From: Pseudomonas fluorescens
GTDB lineage: Bacteria; Pseudomonadota; Gammaproteobacteria; Pseudomonadales; Pseudomonadaceae
Length of the DNA stretch: 64,000 nucleotides
Assembly (NCBI RefSeq): GCF_005938625.1
Contig: NZ_VCNJ01000003.1
Coordinates: 248,001 to 312,000 of the forward strand
Direction of reading: 5' to 3'
The position numbers were made by a program, and so were the translations under genes. Below are positions 52,271-63,592 of the stretch, piece by piece (within the stretch, counting starts at the first letter, position 1; each line of letters starts with the position of its first letter). Under the pieces are notes generated by a model that had not been told where the DNA came from, searched no databases, and worked only from the letters and a program-made list of their open reading frames with translations.

Positions 52271-52900
52271 ATGGCGAATCTCTGGCTGTTTTTCCTGGCA
52301 TTGGCGGTGGTCTATCTATTGCCCGGCCCCGACATGATCCTGCTCCTGCAAACCGGTGCCCGGCAGGGACGCGGCGCGGCACTGGCCACCGCTATAGGCC
52401 TGGGCATCGCTCGTGGTTGTCACGTAGCCCTCGCGGCGTTGGGGCTGGCGGCACTGTTCAAAGCGGCGCCGTGGACATTCGAGGTGGTGCGATTGGCGGG
52501 GGCGGCGTATCTGTTGTGGATCGGCATTCAATGCCTGCGCAGCACACTGCTGCCGAACCTGAATGCTGACGAAGTTATTAGCTCCCAAGGTCAATGGCGC
52601 GAAGCTATCAGTCGTGGCTTGCTGACCAATCTGCTCAATCCCAAGGCGTTGCTGTTCTGCTCGGTGCTGCTGCCGCAATTCATCGTCAATGACGGCTCAC
52701 CGGTTCTGAACCAGTTCGCCGTGCTCGGCATGCTGCTGGTCGGCGTCGGCCTGCTGTTCGATAGCGCCTACGCCCTCACCGGCGCAGCGCTGGGTCGTTG
52801 GCTGCAACACAGTCCAACGGCCCAACGCGTACAACAATGGCTGTTCGGCAGCCTGCTGATCGGTTTCGCCGTGCGCCTGACGTTCGTCCAGCAGGCTTAG
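52271..52900 (+). CDS. LysE/RhtB-family amino-acid exporter
   Basis: 209 aa, about six membrane helices. Family start LWLFFLALAVVYLLPGPDMI with the conserved PGPD, ARQGRGAALATAIGLGIARG, and the central motif LTNLLNPKALLFCSVLLPQF. It exports excess amino acid or related metabolites; the substrate is not readable. ATG 52271 is chosen by homology; a much longer frame upstream to 51665 is spurious. Its stop overlaps the convergent TPR gene by 4 bp. Confidence 0.9.
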   Translation: MANLWLFFLALAVVYLLPGPDMILLLQTGARQGRGAALATAIGLGIARGCHVALAALGLAALFKAAPWTFEVVRLAGAAYLLWIGIQCLRSTLLPNLNADEVISSQGQWREAISRGLLTNLLNPKALLFCSVLLPQFIVNDGSPVLNQFAVLGMLLVGVGLLFDSAYALTGAALGRWLQHSPTAQRVQQWLFGSLLIGFAVRLTFVQQA

Positions 52901-55035
52901 CCTTTGCGGGCCTTGCGCTGGCGACGGCTGATGAACAGCAACGCAGCGCTCGCGATCAGCACAACCGCGCCGATCTGCACCGGCCACTTGTACGGCCGCA
53001 GCGACGAGCGCACAGCATCGGTGACTTGGGTAACGTAACGCTTGTCGGCGTTTTCGAAATCCGGGTACGGGCACTGATTGCCGAAGTCCACCGCCCACGG
53101 TACGAAGGGGCCTTCCTTGATGTAACGCTGATACAGCGCACTCTGATCTTCCAGGCTGCTGTTCCAGCCGGCAGCGTTGCACAACACAGCGGCAAACGCC
53201 TGACTGGTATGCGGCAGGTTGTCAGCGGCGCGCCCGGCAAGCTCGGTCGCGACGAAACGGTAGTGATAGCGCTGATCCGGCTTCGCTGCACTGGCGCCCT
53301 GCCGTTGCACTTCGGCCTCGCTCACTAGCGGACCGACTTTCAACTCAACACTTTCCAGGCTGTAGTTGCCACCGAACGTGGCGTAGTCCGGCGCCATCTC
53401 GTAACCGAGAATGTCCATGCCCCACTCGCGAGCTGTCCACGCGGCGTTGTACAGCGCACTCGCACGTTTGGTCGGCCACCACGCGGCATCGGCCTTCAGC
53501 CGTTGTTCGCCGTAAAGTCGGGCCTTGTTTTGCAGGTCGGGACTATCGAAATAAGCGACCGCATCGGCGTAATGCCCCTCACGCAGCAAACGCCGGCCGA
53601 GCAGATTGCGCAGGCTCGCGGCGACCGGCAACGGCACGTAGTTATCGCGCTCCTGTTGAGTCAACGCGGGCGGAGCCGGGACGTTATCGTCGACGTATTT
53701 TTTCAGCTCATCGACCGTCAGCACACGCTCGGCAACGCTCGCGGCATCGAACCAATAGACACTGTTGCTGCGATACAACTGCACGAAAGCCTGAAGGTAC
53801 TCGCCACGTTGCAACGCGAGAATCGCGCTTTCACCCTCGACCCGGCACTTCGGCTGAACAGTTTCAAACGCCCAGTCCGGCGTACGCCGATAACCCCAGT
53901 CTTCGCTCTGCGGGAAGGCCTGCGCGGCTTTCGAATAGGCGGCGGCCGCGGCATTTTTATCGCCGTCACGCAACGCCAGTTTCGCCCGTAGCCACCACGC
54001 CAAGCCGCCGTCGCCGGCATTTTCAAGAAACGCTTTGGCGCCAGCGTAATCGCCCTGTTGGTAACTCATCGCCGCCAGACGATCAGCATTGTCGAGACTG
54101 CCGCGGGTACTGTTCTGCAGCAGCTTCACCAGTTTTTTCTCGTTCGGCGGCTCATCGCCAAACGACCAGCCTTGACGGCTCACCAGCGAGGCCGTGACCA
54201 GTTGCTGCACCGCTTTGTGTTGCAGCAACTCGGCCAGTTCGGCCTCCGGCAACTCCGCCAGTTCATTCATCAATTGCTTGAGCGAGGTGTAACCCACGGC
54301 CGAGCCGTGCAGGTTCTGCGCTTCATACAATTCGATGGCGCCGTTCCAGTCGCCGGCGGCGCGCACAACACGCGCCTCTTCGCCAAGACTGGCAACACCC
54401 AGTTCCAGCGGATCGCTGAACCCGTCGATGCTCAGTTGCCGGGCCTGTCGGAACGCATCACGCGATCGTTCCAGCGCCACGACTGAATCCCCGGCCTCAC
54501 TGCTCATCGCGAACAATGTACGCCCGAGAGAATACGCCGCCCACGTACTGCGCAACGGACGCTGCTGCGCCGGCAACGCCAGCAGCTTGTTGAAATACTC
54601 GACCGCGAGTTGATGATCGCCCGTGGCAAACGCCACCGCACCAGCCACATACAAGCGGATTTCCCCCGGCAGACTGGCGCCTTGCACCTCGACCTGACGT
54701 GCATCGGTCAGGCCGCGCAATTGCTTGACCAGCACTTGCTGCTCGGCGCTCAGTCCGGCCTGCTCGGCTTTTTCCCGAGCCTCGGCGACCGTGTTTTCCT
54801 CACCGTACATATCGTTCGGATTGTGCGTTGCAGCGGTGACGTTCTTCAGCCCGGCGATGGCTTTGCCGAGGCGACTGAGTTCGAAGTTGAAGTTGCCCTC
54901 AGGCAGATCCGCGAGGGTCTGCCCACGATTATCGAGCAGGCGCATGGGGAAATCCGGCCCACAGGCCAACGCCGAACCCAGCGGCAGGCAGAGGCTCAGG
55001 CAGAGCAGATGGCGGGGCCAGTTACGGGTCAACAT
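52897..55035 (-). CDS. Large periplasmic TPR protein, function unknown
   Basis: 712 aa. Sec signal MLTRNWPRHLLCLSLCLPLG through SALA, with Cys right after (ACGPDFP); a lipoprotein is possible but the box is weak. The body is helical with TPR-like units (VEYFNKLLALPAQQRPLRST, AAAAAYSKAAQAFPQSEDWG, YADAVAYFDSPDLQNKARLY). A C-terminal membrane helix (VQIGAVVLIASAALLFI) with a basic RRQRKARKG tail anchors it with the bulk in the periplasm. GGAGG precedes the ATG. It overlaps the DUF3142 lipoprotein gene by 14 bp, so the two are co-translated. Role unknown. Confidence 0.75.
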   Translation of the reverse strand: MLTRNWPRHLLCLSLCLPLGSALACGPDFPMRLLDNRGQTLADLPEGNFNFELSRLGKAIAGLKNVTAATHNPNDMYGEENTVAEAREKAEQAGLSAEQQVLVKQLRGLTDARQVEVQGASLPGEIRLYVAGAVAFATGDHQLAVEYFNKLLALPAQQRPLRSTWAAYSLGRTLFAMSSEAGDSVVALERSRDAFRQARQLSIDGFSDPLELGVASLGEEARVVRAAGDWNGAIELYEAQNLHGSAVGYTSLKQLMNELAELPEAELAELLQHKAVQQLVTASLVSRQGWSFGDEPPNEKKLVKLLQNSTRGSLDNADRLAAMSYQQGDYAGAKAFLENAGDGGLAWWLRAKLALRDGDKNAAAAAYSKAAQAFPQSEDWGYRRTPDWAFETVQPKCRVEGESAILALQRGEYLQAFVQLYRSNSVYWFDAASVAERVLTVDELKKYVDDNVPAPPALTQQERDNYVPLPVAASLRNLLGRRLLREGHYADAVAYFDSPDLQNKARLYGEQRLKADAAWWPTKRASALYNAAWTAREWGMDILGYEMAPDYATFGGNYSLESVELKVGPLVSEAEVQRQGASAAKPDQRYHYRFVATELAGRAADNLPHTSQAFAAVLCNAAGWNSSLEDQSALYQRYIKEGPFVPWAVDFGNQCPYPDFENADKRYVTQVTDAVRSSLRPYKWPVQIGAVVLIASAALLFISRRQRKARKG

Positions 55036-56206
55036 GCGAACCTCCTTGATCAATATTGGCGCAGCGCGCCCAACCGATGGCGCGTTGTCCACCCGCCGGC
55101 AAGCGGCCGTCGCGCAGGCGGGTGAAGGTAAGCAGATCCGGGCTTTGTTGCAACGAGTAACCGGCGAGCGCATCGGCGCCTTCACAGCTTTGCGCCTTCA
55201 GCGTGATCCGCGCGGGCCAGGCACTGTCGAGGTTGCCGGGGTTGTCGAGTTTGATGTCGTAGAGGCCGTTGTGTTCGCTGAACGTCACGCCGAGCTGACT
55301 GACGAGTTGATTGCCACGGGCAACCGCGCGCAGGGTCGTCAGGCTCCAGGCGCGGCGGTCATTGGCCAGCGGTAAACGAAACCAGATCAATCCGGCCAGA
55401 TGCGCCGGCGGGTCTTCACGCAAGGCCTGACCGAGCTGGCTCAGTTGCAGCGGATCAGCCAGCAGCTCCCGGCGCTGCCCACCCCGCTCAAGTTGCACTT
55501 CACTTTCCACCACCGGCGCCCCGCCGTCATCGGGCAACAGCGCAACGCCGTAAGCCGGCAGCGCCAGATAGAACGGTTTGTCAGTGATACGCGCCCAGGC
55601 CTTGGCCCATTTCAACGCCTGATCAGGATCGAACAAACCGAGGCGCGGATCGCTGACGGCGTGCACTTGCAGCACGCTGCTGTCGACGGTTTGCAGGAGT
55701 GTTGGCAATTGCGCACTGCCGAGCCAGGCCGGCAGTGCCGTGATGCTCAAAGGCAGATTCGTCGGTAAGGCCGAGCGCAGATGTTTGAGAAATTCAGCGT
55801 ACGCCGGCAACCGCGCATTACCCGCGTCGTGGTCGATTTCGACACCGCTCAACGTAAGGCCTCGCGTTTGCCAATCGGCAAGCACCTGCAGAATCTGCGC
55901 GGTGACCTGATCCTGATCCAGCGACTTGAGCTGGCCGTCGAGACGAATCACCGCAATCAACGGACGACCATCGGCTTTCAATAATTGCGCATCGATCCGC
56001 GCGCGGTTCCATCCCGCATTGGGAAAGGCCTGCAGCGCCAGCACGCGCAGCGTCGAGAAGTCATCGCGGCTGTCACGTAGCGACGCCGCGTGGGCCGGTG
56101 TCCATTGGCGTTGCCAGACGTAAAGTTGTTGCTCGAGGGGTGGCGCGTCCTGCGGCTTGCAAGCAGACAGCACCATCAAAGCAAACAGACCGACAATAAA
56201 CCGCAT
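55022..56206 (-). CDS. DUF3142 lipoprotein
   Basis: 394 aa from ATG 56206. Lipobox LMVLSAC with acylated C16, followed by KPQD. The DUF3142 fold is a TIM-barrel of glycoside-hydrolase type: RPLIAVIRLDGQ, LSGVEIDHDAGNARLPAYAE with acidic residues where a catalytic pair would be, and FYLALPAYGVALLPDD. A carbohydrate-active role at the cell surface is possible but untested. It is upstream of and overlapping the TPR gene. Confidence 0.8.
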   Translation of the reverse strand: MRFIVGLFALMVLSACKPQDAPPLEQQLYVWQRQWTPAHAASLRDSRDDFSTLRVLALQAFPNAGWNRARIDAQLLKADGRPLIAVIRLDGQLKSLDQDQVTAQILQVLADWQTRGLTLSGVEIDHDAGNARLPAYAEFLKHLRSALPTNLPLSITALPAWLGSAQLPTLLQTVDSSVLQVHAVSDPRLGLFDPDQALKWAKAWARITDKPFYLALPAYGVALLPDDGGAPVVESEVQLERGGQRRELLADPLQLSQLGQALREDPPAHLAGLIWFRLPLANDRRAWSLTTLRAVARGNQLVSQLGVTFSEHNGLYDIKLDNPGNLDSAWPARITLKAQSCEGADALAGYSLQQSPDLLTFTRLRDGRLPAGGQRAIGWARCANIDQGGSHVDP

Positions 56207-56255
56207 ACCTTCCAGATCCCAGACACCACCAGGCTGCAAGGTTACACAAATCCAT

Positions 56256-56341
56256 GTGCGAGCGAGCCTACTCGCGAAGGCGCTGTATCAGCCGAAAGCC
56301 CTGCTACTGACACAGCCTCTTCGCGAGCAAGCCCGCTCCCG
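56256..56341. repeat. REPIN, GTGGGAGCGAGC type (diverged)
   Basis: GTGCGAGCGAGCCTACTCGC (56256-56275) and CTTCGCGAGCAAGCCCGCTC (from 56319) are inverted relatives with several mismatches. It separates the DUF3142 gene from the acyltransferase. Confidence 0.78.
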
Positions 56342-56347
56342 CCTCGA

Positions 56348-57496
56348 TCAGGACGTCACTTCAGAAGACGCTACGTTCGCTCGTGACGTCCCGAGCCGAT
56401 GCACCAGCGCGGCACCGCGAATACGCATAGGCATTTCAATGAAGCGATAATTCAGTTCGCTGAGCAAAACAATCAGGCCGGCAGCAAACAGCAAAGTAAC
56501 GACCGGGTGTCCCGCCGGACTCGGCAGGCCTGCCCCCTGCAAACGGAAAATCACTTCGCGCACCAGGAAATACACCGGAATGTGGATCAGGTAGATGCCG
56601 TAGGAACGATTGCCTACCCACGCCATCGCCCGCTGCAAGCGCCCGGCCGGTAACAGATAATCGCCGTTGTAGGAGGCGATCCATACCAGTACGGCACTGA
56701 GAATGGCGATGGCGCCGATGCGATAGGGCGCTGTAGTAAAGCGCTCGGCGCCCAGGTAACTCAGCAGCAAGCCGACAATGACCAGCAATGAAATCCCGGC
56801 CCATGGACGGCGCAGAAACGTCGGCTGCCAGCGTCGATAACCCGGTTGCACACTCCACATGGCCAACAACACACCCAGGGCAAGCGCGTCGGTTCGAACG
56901 GACATCAACAGCGACGTACGCACCATGAATAGTTGCACCGCTACCAGCGCCAGTAACACCCACACCAAGTGTTTGCGGCAGAGCAGGATCAGCAGCGGAA
57001 ACAGCAGGTAGAACTGTTCCTCCAGCGCCAGACTCCAGTAGACGAAACTGCTGCCGTACTCGTAATGAAAAATAGCATCGGCAAAGCGGAAATTGGCGTA
57101 CTGAAATACCCCCGCAAGCGTGGCCTGCACGTTGGCTTGCACCGTGCCGAACGCCCCGGAGCGATTAAAGAAAACGCACAGCAGCAGCATCAGTGCCAGC
57201 CACAACCAGGCCGATGGCAGCAGACGAAAGGCTCGCCGCAACCAGAAATTCCGCGTTTGCTCCCAGTACTCCTGACGGTTGCTGCAACTGCGCAGTGCAG
57301 GAATCAGACTGCGGGCGATGACGAACCCGGAAATCGCAAAAAAAAGATCCACCCCCCACCACAGCCCCAACCAGGCACGAAGGGATTCGAGCAGCGGCAC
57401 GGGGTCGCTGAACAGCCCTTGCAAGTGATGAAACAGCACCCCGAGCACTGCAATGGCGCGCAGCACCTCGATGTCCATGATTCGCTTACTGCCCAT
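56348..57496 (-). CDS. Acyltransferase-3 family membrane O-acyltransferase
   Basis: 382 aa, about ten membrane helices. Family start MDIEVLRAIAVLGVLFHHLQ with the conserved His pair, WWGVDLFFAISGFVIARSL, and SLALEEQFYLLFPLLILLCR. Acyltransferase-3 (OafA-like) proteins add acetyl or other acyl groups to surface glycans. ATG 57496 overlaps the methyltransferase stop by 11 bp; ATG 57478 is an alternative. The context suggests modification of the polysaccharide built by its neighbours. Confidence 0.87.
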   Translation of the reverse strand: MGSKRIMDIEVLRAIAVLGVLFHHLQGLFSDPVPLLESLRAWLGLWWGVDLFFAISGFVIARSLIPALRSCSNRQEYWEQTRNFWLRRAFRLLPSAWLWLALMLLLCVFFNRSGAFGTVQANVQATLAGVFQYANFRFADAIFHYEYGSSFVYWSLALEEQFYLLFPLLILLCRKHLVWVLLALVAVQLFMVRTSLLMSVRTDALALGVLLAMWSVQPGYRRWQPTFLRRPWAGISLLVIVGLLLSYLGAERFTTAPYRIGAIAILSAVLVWIASYNGDYLLPAGRLQRAMAWVGNRSYGIYLIHIPVYFLVREVIFRLQGAGLPSPAGHPVVTLLFAAGLIVLLSELNYRFIEMPMRIRGAALVHRLGTSRANVASSEVTS

Positions 57497-58415
57497 TCCG
57501 CGCCCCTGTATCCAGCGGTTTACGGGCAATGATCACCTGACTCTTGGGCATGAACTGGTCGAGTATCTGTTTGATCGCCAGTCCGTCGGGCCGGTCGAGC
57601 ATCTCTTCCCAGGTTCGGGCCCACCCACCCATCAAATGCGGGAACGGTGCGTGAATGCGATCGCGCACCGCACCGCCCGGATCCTTGCCGGCAGCCTTTT
57701 CGCTGGCCCAGAAAAAAATCATCCCCATCACCCAGAAAAACCCGGTGGCTTGCCGATGTTCGATGACCAACCCGGCATCCTCGACCATCGCCTCGAAGCG
57801 CTCCGGGGTGAAAATCTGTACATGGTTGGGTGACTGGTAATAACTCGCAGGGGCGATGCCTTTCTGCAAATGCTCGCCAACCGGTGCCGGCACACTGAGC
57901 AGATACAACGCACCGGGACGCCCCATACGTGCCAGTTCGGCCATGAACGGCTCGGGTTCATCGACGTGCTCCAACACCTCCATGCACACCACCCTGCTCG
58001 CGCAGCCATCGGCCAAAGGCAATGGCAGGCTGTTGCTGACCAGCCCAAGACTCGGCCTGGAGCTTGTGGCTTCAACCTGACGCGCCAGCTCGCTCACTTT
58101 GTCGTGCTCGCTGTCGGTGAAGATCACCGATGCGCCCTGACGTACCGCAAACAAGGTCGCGGCACCCTCGCCGCAACCGACATCGAGCAAGGTGTCGTCC
58201 GGCGTTATCGCAAAGCCTTTGAGCAATTCGCCGCTGTCATTGAGAAACCAGCCGTCCAGGACTGCATCACGCAAGCCGACATCGCGCGGTGACCAGGTGA
58301 ACAAGGGTTCAGGTTCAGATTCGGGTGTCTGCTCAACCACCGGTTCGATGACCGGTTCAATGGCAAGTGGCGGTTGCGGTTCGGCTAAAAAGCGCTGGAG
58401 CAGTCGACGTATCAT
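57486..58415 (-). CDS. SAM-dependent methyltransferase
   Basis: 309 aa. An N-terminal Pro/Glu-rich linker (residues ~13-38) is followed by a class I fold: motif I LLDVGCGEGAATLFA, acidic loop VIFTDSEHDKV, motif CMEVLEHVDEPEPF, and LYLLSVPAPVGEHLQKG. The substrate is probably a sugar or glycan end, given the flanking acyltransferase and glycosyltransferases; terminal methylation often stops polymer growth (inference). It overlaps both neighbours. Confidence 0.85.
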   Translation of the reverse strand: MIRRLLQRFLAEPQPPLAIEPVIEPVVEQTPESEPEPLFTWSPRDVGLRDAVLDGWFLNDSGELLKGFAITPDDTLLDVGCGEGAATLFAVRQGASVIFTDSEHDKVSELARQVEATSSRPSLGLVSNSLPLPLADGCASRVVCMEVLEHVDEPEPFMAELARMGRPGALYLLSVPAPVGEHLQKGIAPASYYQSPNHVQIFTPERFEAMVEDAGLVIEHRQATGFFWVMGMIFFWASEKAAGKDPGGAVRDRIHAPFPHLMGGWARTWEEMLDRPDGLAIKQILDQFMPKSQVIIARKPLDTGARNGQ

Positions 58416-59716
58416 GCTCCGCTCACCTCCCTGGTCAATTCAGTACGCCGCTCGAGCAATTGCGCAAAAAATACCTGCAAGCGCTGTTCGGCCACGGCTT
58501 GACTGCAAAATCCTTGCAGACTCTGCACAGCCTTCGCCGACATTTGCGCATAACGCTGTGGATCGTTTTTGGCCACCTCGTAGCTGGCTCGATAGGCCGT
58601 GCAAATCGAGGCCCAATTGGCCGCGTAGCGCAGGGTCCGGTAAGCCGAGCGAGGATCGTGCGGCCAGGCCGTAAACTCCTCGGTCGACTCGATCAGGAAC
58701 GCATTATCAGCATTCAGATAGTCGATCATCGCCGTCGTGCATGGCGCCACGGCCGGTTTGCCGCAAGACATGAATTCCATCAGCGGCAGGCACTGGCCTT
58801 CGCCATAGGACGTGTTGACGACGTAGCGGGTCGCCTGCACCAGCCGTTCGTAATCCGCGTCCGCCAGATAGCCATAGACCAGCACGACGCGGCAGCGATA
58901 AGGCTGGTTTTTGTACAGATGATGCAGGATGTCGGTGAGCGCTTCTTCGGCATCGTGGTGAGTGAGTTTAAGCACCAGCGTTGCGTCATCGTTCTCGCGG
59001 AAAGTCGCGCAGAAGGCACTGATCATGTCCTCCCAGTTCTTGCGGCCGTCGCGCGGATTGAACACTGAGGTGTAGACCACGCCTTCGAGCAACAACGTCT
59101 GCTCGGTGACCGGTGCGAGGAAGTCGATGCCCGCGCCACTGCGCAGATGAACCGGGCCGAAGGCATCCAGATCGATCTCACGACTGTCGACCACCAGGCC
59201 TTTGATCGTCAATCGTACCGAATCGACCACCGGTTGCCCCTGCAACTGCACGCCACGCGCGGCAAATCGATCCCAGACGGGGGCGGGTACGGCGACAACC
59301 GGGTAATCGGTGGTCATCGCTTCGCGCACCGCATCGACCGTGTAGCTGGAGTGGGTGATTGCGGCTCCACAGGCGTTGAGTACCGTGCGCCAGTCGTTCA
59401 ACGGATCGCCGGCGAACGGCTCGTTGGGAATGGTGCTGAATTCCCAGGCAAAGACAGGCAACGTCGGGCAGGCCAGATGCACCGGGGTGCGGTGCGGTGG
59501 CGAGAACGACAGAAACACACAAGGCTCGCCTCGGGACTGGCAATCCGCGTACAGCGCATCGACTTCAGTGTTCGGGTCCATGACCTCGATCACCCGCCCA
59601 AGTCGCTCCAGGACCGGCCGATATTCTTTGAGAACGAAGTAATAGCTGTACTCCGAACGCCCGAGGTTGCGGCTGATGGTGTGCTGGTTGGTTTCCGAAT
59701 GGATGATGATCAGCAT
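58412..59716 (-). CDS. Glycosyltransferase (GT4-type)
   Basis: 434 aa. Start LIIIHSETNQHTISRNLGRS; C-terminal nucleotide-sugar half with VYTSVFNPRDGRKNWEDMIS, RYVVNTSYGEGQCLPLMEFM, then SCGKPAVAP, the E-x7-E-like retaining GT4 motif. It is related to the following gene over most of its length. It overlaps the methyltransferase by 4 bp and the other glycosyltransferase by 7 bp. Donor and acceptor are unknown; GDP-sugars are plausible given rmd and gmd nearby. Confidence 0.87.
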   Translation of the reverse strand: MLIIIHSETNQHTISRNLGRSEYSYYFVLKEYRPVLERLGRVIEVMDPNTEVDALYADCQSRGEPCVFLSFSPPHRTPVHLACPTLPVFAWEFSTIPNEPFAGDPLNDWRTVLNACGAAITHSSYTVDAVREAMTTDYPVVAVPAPVWDRFAARGVQLQGQPVVDSVRLTIKGLVVDSREIDLDAFGPVHLRSGAGIDFLAPVTEQTLLLEGVVYTSVFNPRDGRKNWEDMISAFCATFRENDDATLVLKLTHHDAEEALTDILHHLYKNQPYRCRVVLVYGYLADADYERLVQATRYVVNTSYGEGQCLPLMEFMSCGKPAVAPCTTAMIDYLNADNAFLIESTEEFTAWPHDPRSAYRTLRYAANWASICTAYRASYEVAKNDPQRYAQMSAKAVQSLQGFCSQAVAEQRLQVFFAQLLERRTELTREVSGA

Positions 59717-61290
59717 GAGGCGTTATCCGTAATCGGGGCAACGTTGTCGACCGGTGATGACAGCCCGAAAAAATCGGCGACACGCTTTTGCAACGCCGGT
59801 TGCGCGCAGTAATCGTGCATGCGTTCGACCGCCGCCAGCGACATGCGCTGATACTCCCGGGGTTGTGTCTTGGCCATCCGATAACTGTTTTCGTAGGCCT
59901 TCTTCAATGACCCCCAGTCCGGTCGATGCCGTTGTGCGCGAAAAAGCATTCGCGGGTCATGAGGCCAGGTGCAAGCCTCTGGGCTGGAGCCGACCACGAA
60001 CGCCACAGACGCGTCGATGTAATCCTGCATCGCCGTGTGATCGGGAGCGATCACCGGTTTGCCGCACGCCATGAACTCCATCAGTGGCAGGCACAGACCT
60101 TCACAGTGCGAAGCATTGACGTAAAAACTCGCCGCCTGATAAAGCCGCGCATATTCGGCATCGTCCAGATAGCCGTGAATCATCACGACCCGGCAGGAGA
60201 ACGGTGCCAATTGCGCCAGCGGTGTCATCAGGTGTGCGTAGACGGCCTCCAGATCGCTCTGGGTAAATTTCATCACCAGTGTGGCGTCGGGGGTGTCACG
60301 GAACGCAGCGCAAAAAGCCGTCAGGATCTGTAGCCAGTTCTTGCGCCCGTCATCGGGGCGGAACACCGTCACATAGACCACACCGTCCACACGGGTTTGT
60401 ACCGTTAATGAACTGTCCGGCATATCTCGGGGCGGCGGTTGGACCGCTACCGGTAAAGGCTGTGGGCCTGCGATGTTTGGCAGACGTTTGCCGAGCCAGT
60501 CATGCAAAGTCTCTGGAACCAGGTCGCGAATCCCTTCCCAGTACCAGTTCTGCAGAAACCTCACGCGTGGCACTGGCGGTTCCTGCTCGTGCCCCGGATT
60601 CAGCAACCACAACCGCAGGAAATGCCGGGCAATGACAAAGCGCCGCTTCAAGGTCAGCGGTGGTGGTCGCGAGGCTTCCAGCCGAGCTTCGACTTCGGCC
60701 AGTTCTTCCGGGGTCAGCGGCTCGGGCAGCAGGTTATCCGGGTGCAGGTTCATCTGGCGGGAATCAAAGATGCAACCTTTGACCGTCAATGTCGTACCCG
60801 CATTGACCGGCGCGCTGACGTGTTGCTCGCGAATCGCTGCAAAGTGCTCCCACAGCGGCGCTGGCAAGACTAACACCGGGAAGTCTTCGCCCATGGTGCG
60901 ACGGATCGCCCGGGCACTATGGCTGGACAGTGTGATCACGCGACCATGTTTGGCCAGCATGCGTGTCCAGTCCTGGTGTGGATCGTTGCCCCACTGCTCG
61001 TTGGGGATGGAATCGTACTCCCACGTCACAACACAAACGGTCGGGCATTGGAGATCCGTCAGGGTTTTCTGTGGTCGGGTGAACGAGAGGAAAACACTCT
61101 CCTGGCCGGCGGCGAGCAATTGCCGGAAGAGCGGGTCCACTTCTGTGACAGTCGCCACCACGTGGACTTGCCCGAGCGTTTCGAGCAGAGGCAGATAAGC
61201 CTTCAGAACAAAATAATAACTGGAGTCTGGATGCCCCAGATTCCGGCTGATGGAACTGTCGTTGATGTCCGAGTAAAGAATGAAATTCAT
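59710..61290 (-). CDS. Glycosyltransferase (GT4-type) with internal insert
   Basis: 526 aa from ATG 61290. It begins NFILYSDINDSSISRNLGHP and mirrors the neighbour (SSYYFVLKAYLPLLETLGQV). The C-terminal half has VVYVTVFRPDDGRKNWLQIL and FYVNASHCEGLCLPLMEFMA. Compared with its paralogue it carries a ~95-residue insert (about 205-300) rich in Pro and Arg, with WYWEGIRDLVPETLHDWLGK. It is the first gene of a four-gene minus-strand operon, divergent from rmd. Confidence 0.87.
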   Translation of the reverse strand: MNFILYSDINDSSISRNLGHPDSSYYFVLKAYLPLLETLGQVHVVATVTEVDPLFRQLLAAGQESVFLSFTRPQKTLTDLQCPTVCVVTWEYDSIPNEQWGNDPHQDWTRMLAKHGRVITLSSHSARAIRRTMGEDFPVLVLPAPLWEHFAAIREQHVSAPVNAGTTLTVKGCIFDSRQMNLHPDNLLPEPLTPEELAEVEARLEASRPPPLTLKRRFVIARHFLRLWLLNPGHEQEPPVPRVRFLQNWYWEGIRDLVPETLHDWLGKRLPNIAGPQPLPVAVQPPPRDMPDSSLTVQTRVDGVVYVTVFRPDDGRKNWLQILTAFCAAFRDTPDATLVMKFTQSDLEAVYAHLMTPLAQLAPFSCRVVMIHGYLDDAEYARLYQAASFYVNASHCEGLCLPLMEFMACGKPVIAPDHTAMQDYIDASVAFVVGSSPEACTWPHDPRMLFRAQRHRPDWGSLKKAYENSYRMAKTQPREYQRMSLAAVERMHDYCAQPALQKRVADFFGLSSPVDNVAPITDNASC

Positions 61291-61706
61291 GGCATTCCAC
61301 GATGAAACTGCCATCCCGGCAGCCTCACACTATGACGGCCAAGCGTTGAATCGGATCGGTGTCCGTCCTTCGTCTTCGGTCCCGTCTTGTTCTTGTTTTA
61401 GTGGTCAGTTTCACCTTTTTTCACGACGAACCCGACGAACCCGGCCAATCGTGACAAGGCGCATTCTAAACACATCCGCAAAGGGTTCGTGAACCGCTCG
61501 GCGAGAATAAACCGGACTACGCTGACGAGAACTGACCGGTCACGGTTTGGCCTGTTGAAATTGCCGCGCAATTGGCACAGATTGGCAACAAACAACTACA
61601 ACAACTGACTTCGCCTGTCTTTTCACTGGTTTTTCTACCGATGTGACAGACCTTCCCTCAAAGCCTGTGGGAAAGTGGCGCAAGTTCAAGACCAAGGGGT
61701 CGCTGT
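61291..61706. other. Divergent intergenic region between glycosyltransferase and rmd operons
   Basis: 416 bp without a supportable gene, more AT-rich than its surroundings. It must hold the promoters of both divergent polysaccharide operons. I saw short direct repeats (ACGACGAACCCGACGAACCC near 61426) and a TGGCAC...TGGCA pair near 61573, but no clear operator or REP element. Confidence 0.5.
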
Positions 61707-63589
<1,883 letters not shown>

Positions 63590-63592
63590 GCC

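Noticed and set aside
61155-61169. CCACGTGG-containing sequence as parS
   Set aside because: Flanks do not match the palindrome on either side.
61573-61588. Sigma-54 promoter (TGGCAC...TGGCA) upstream of rmd
   Set aside because: The GG to GC spacing is one base too short for a -24/-12 element, and no enhancer-type site was seen.
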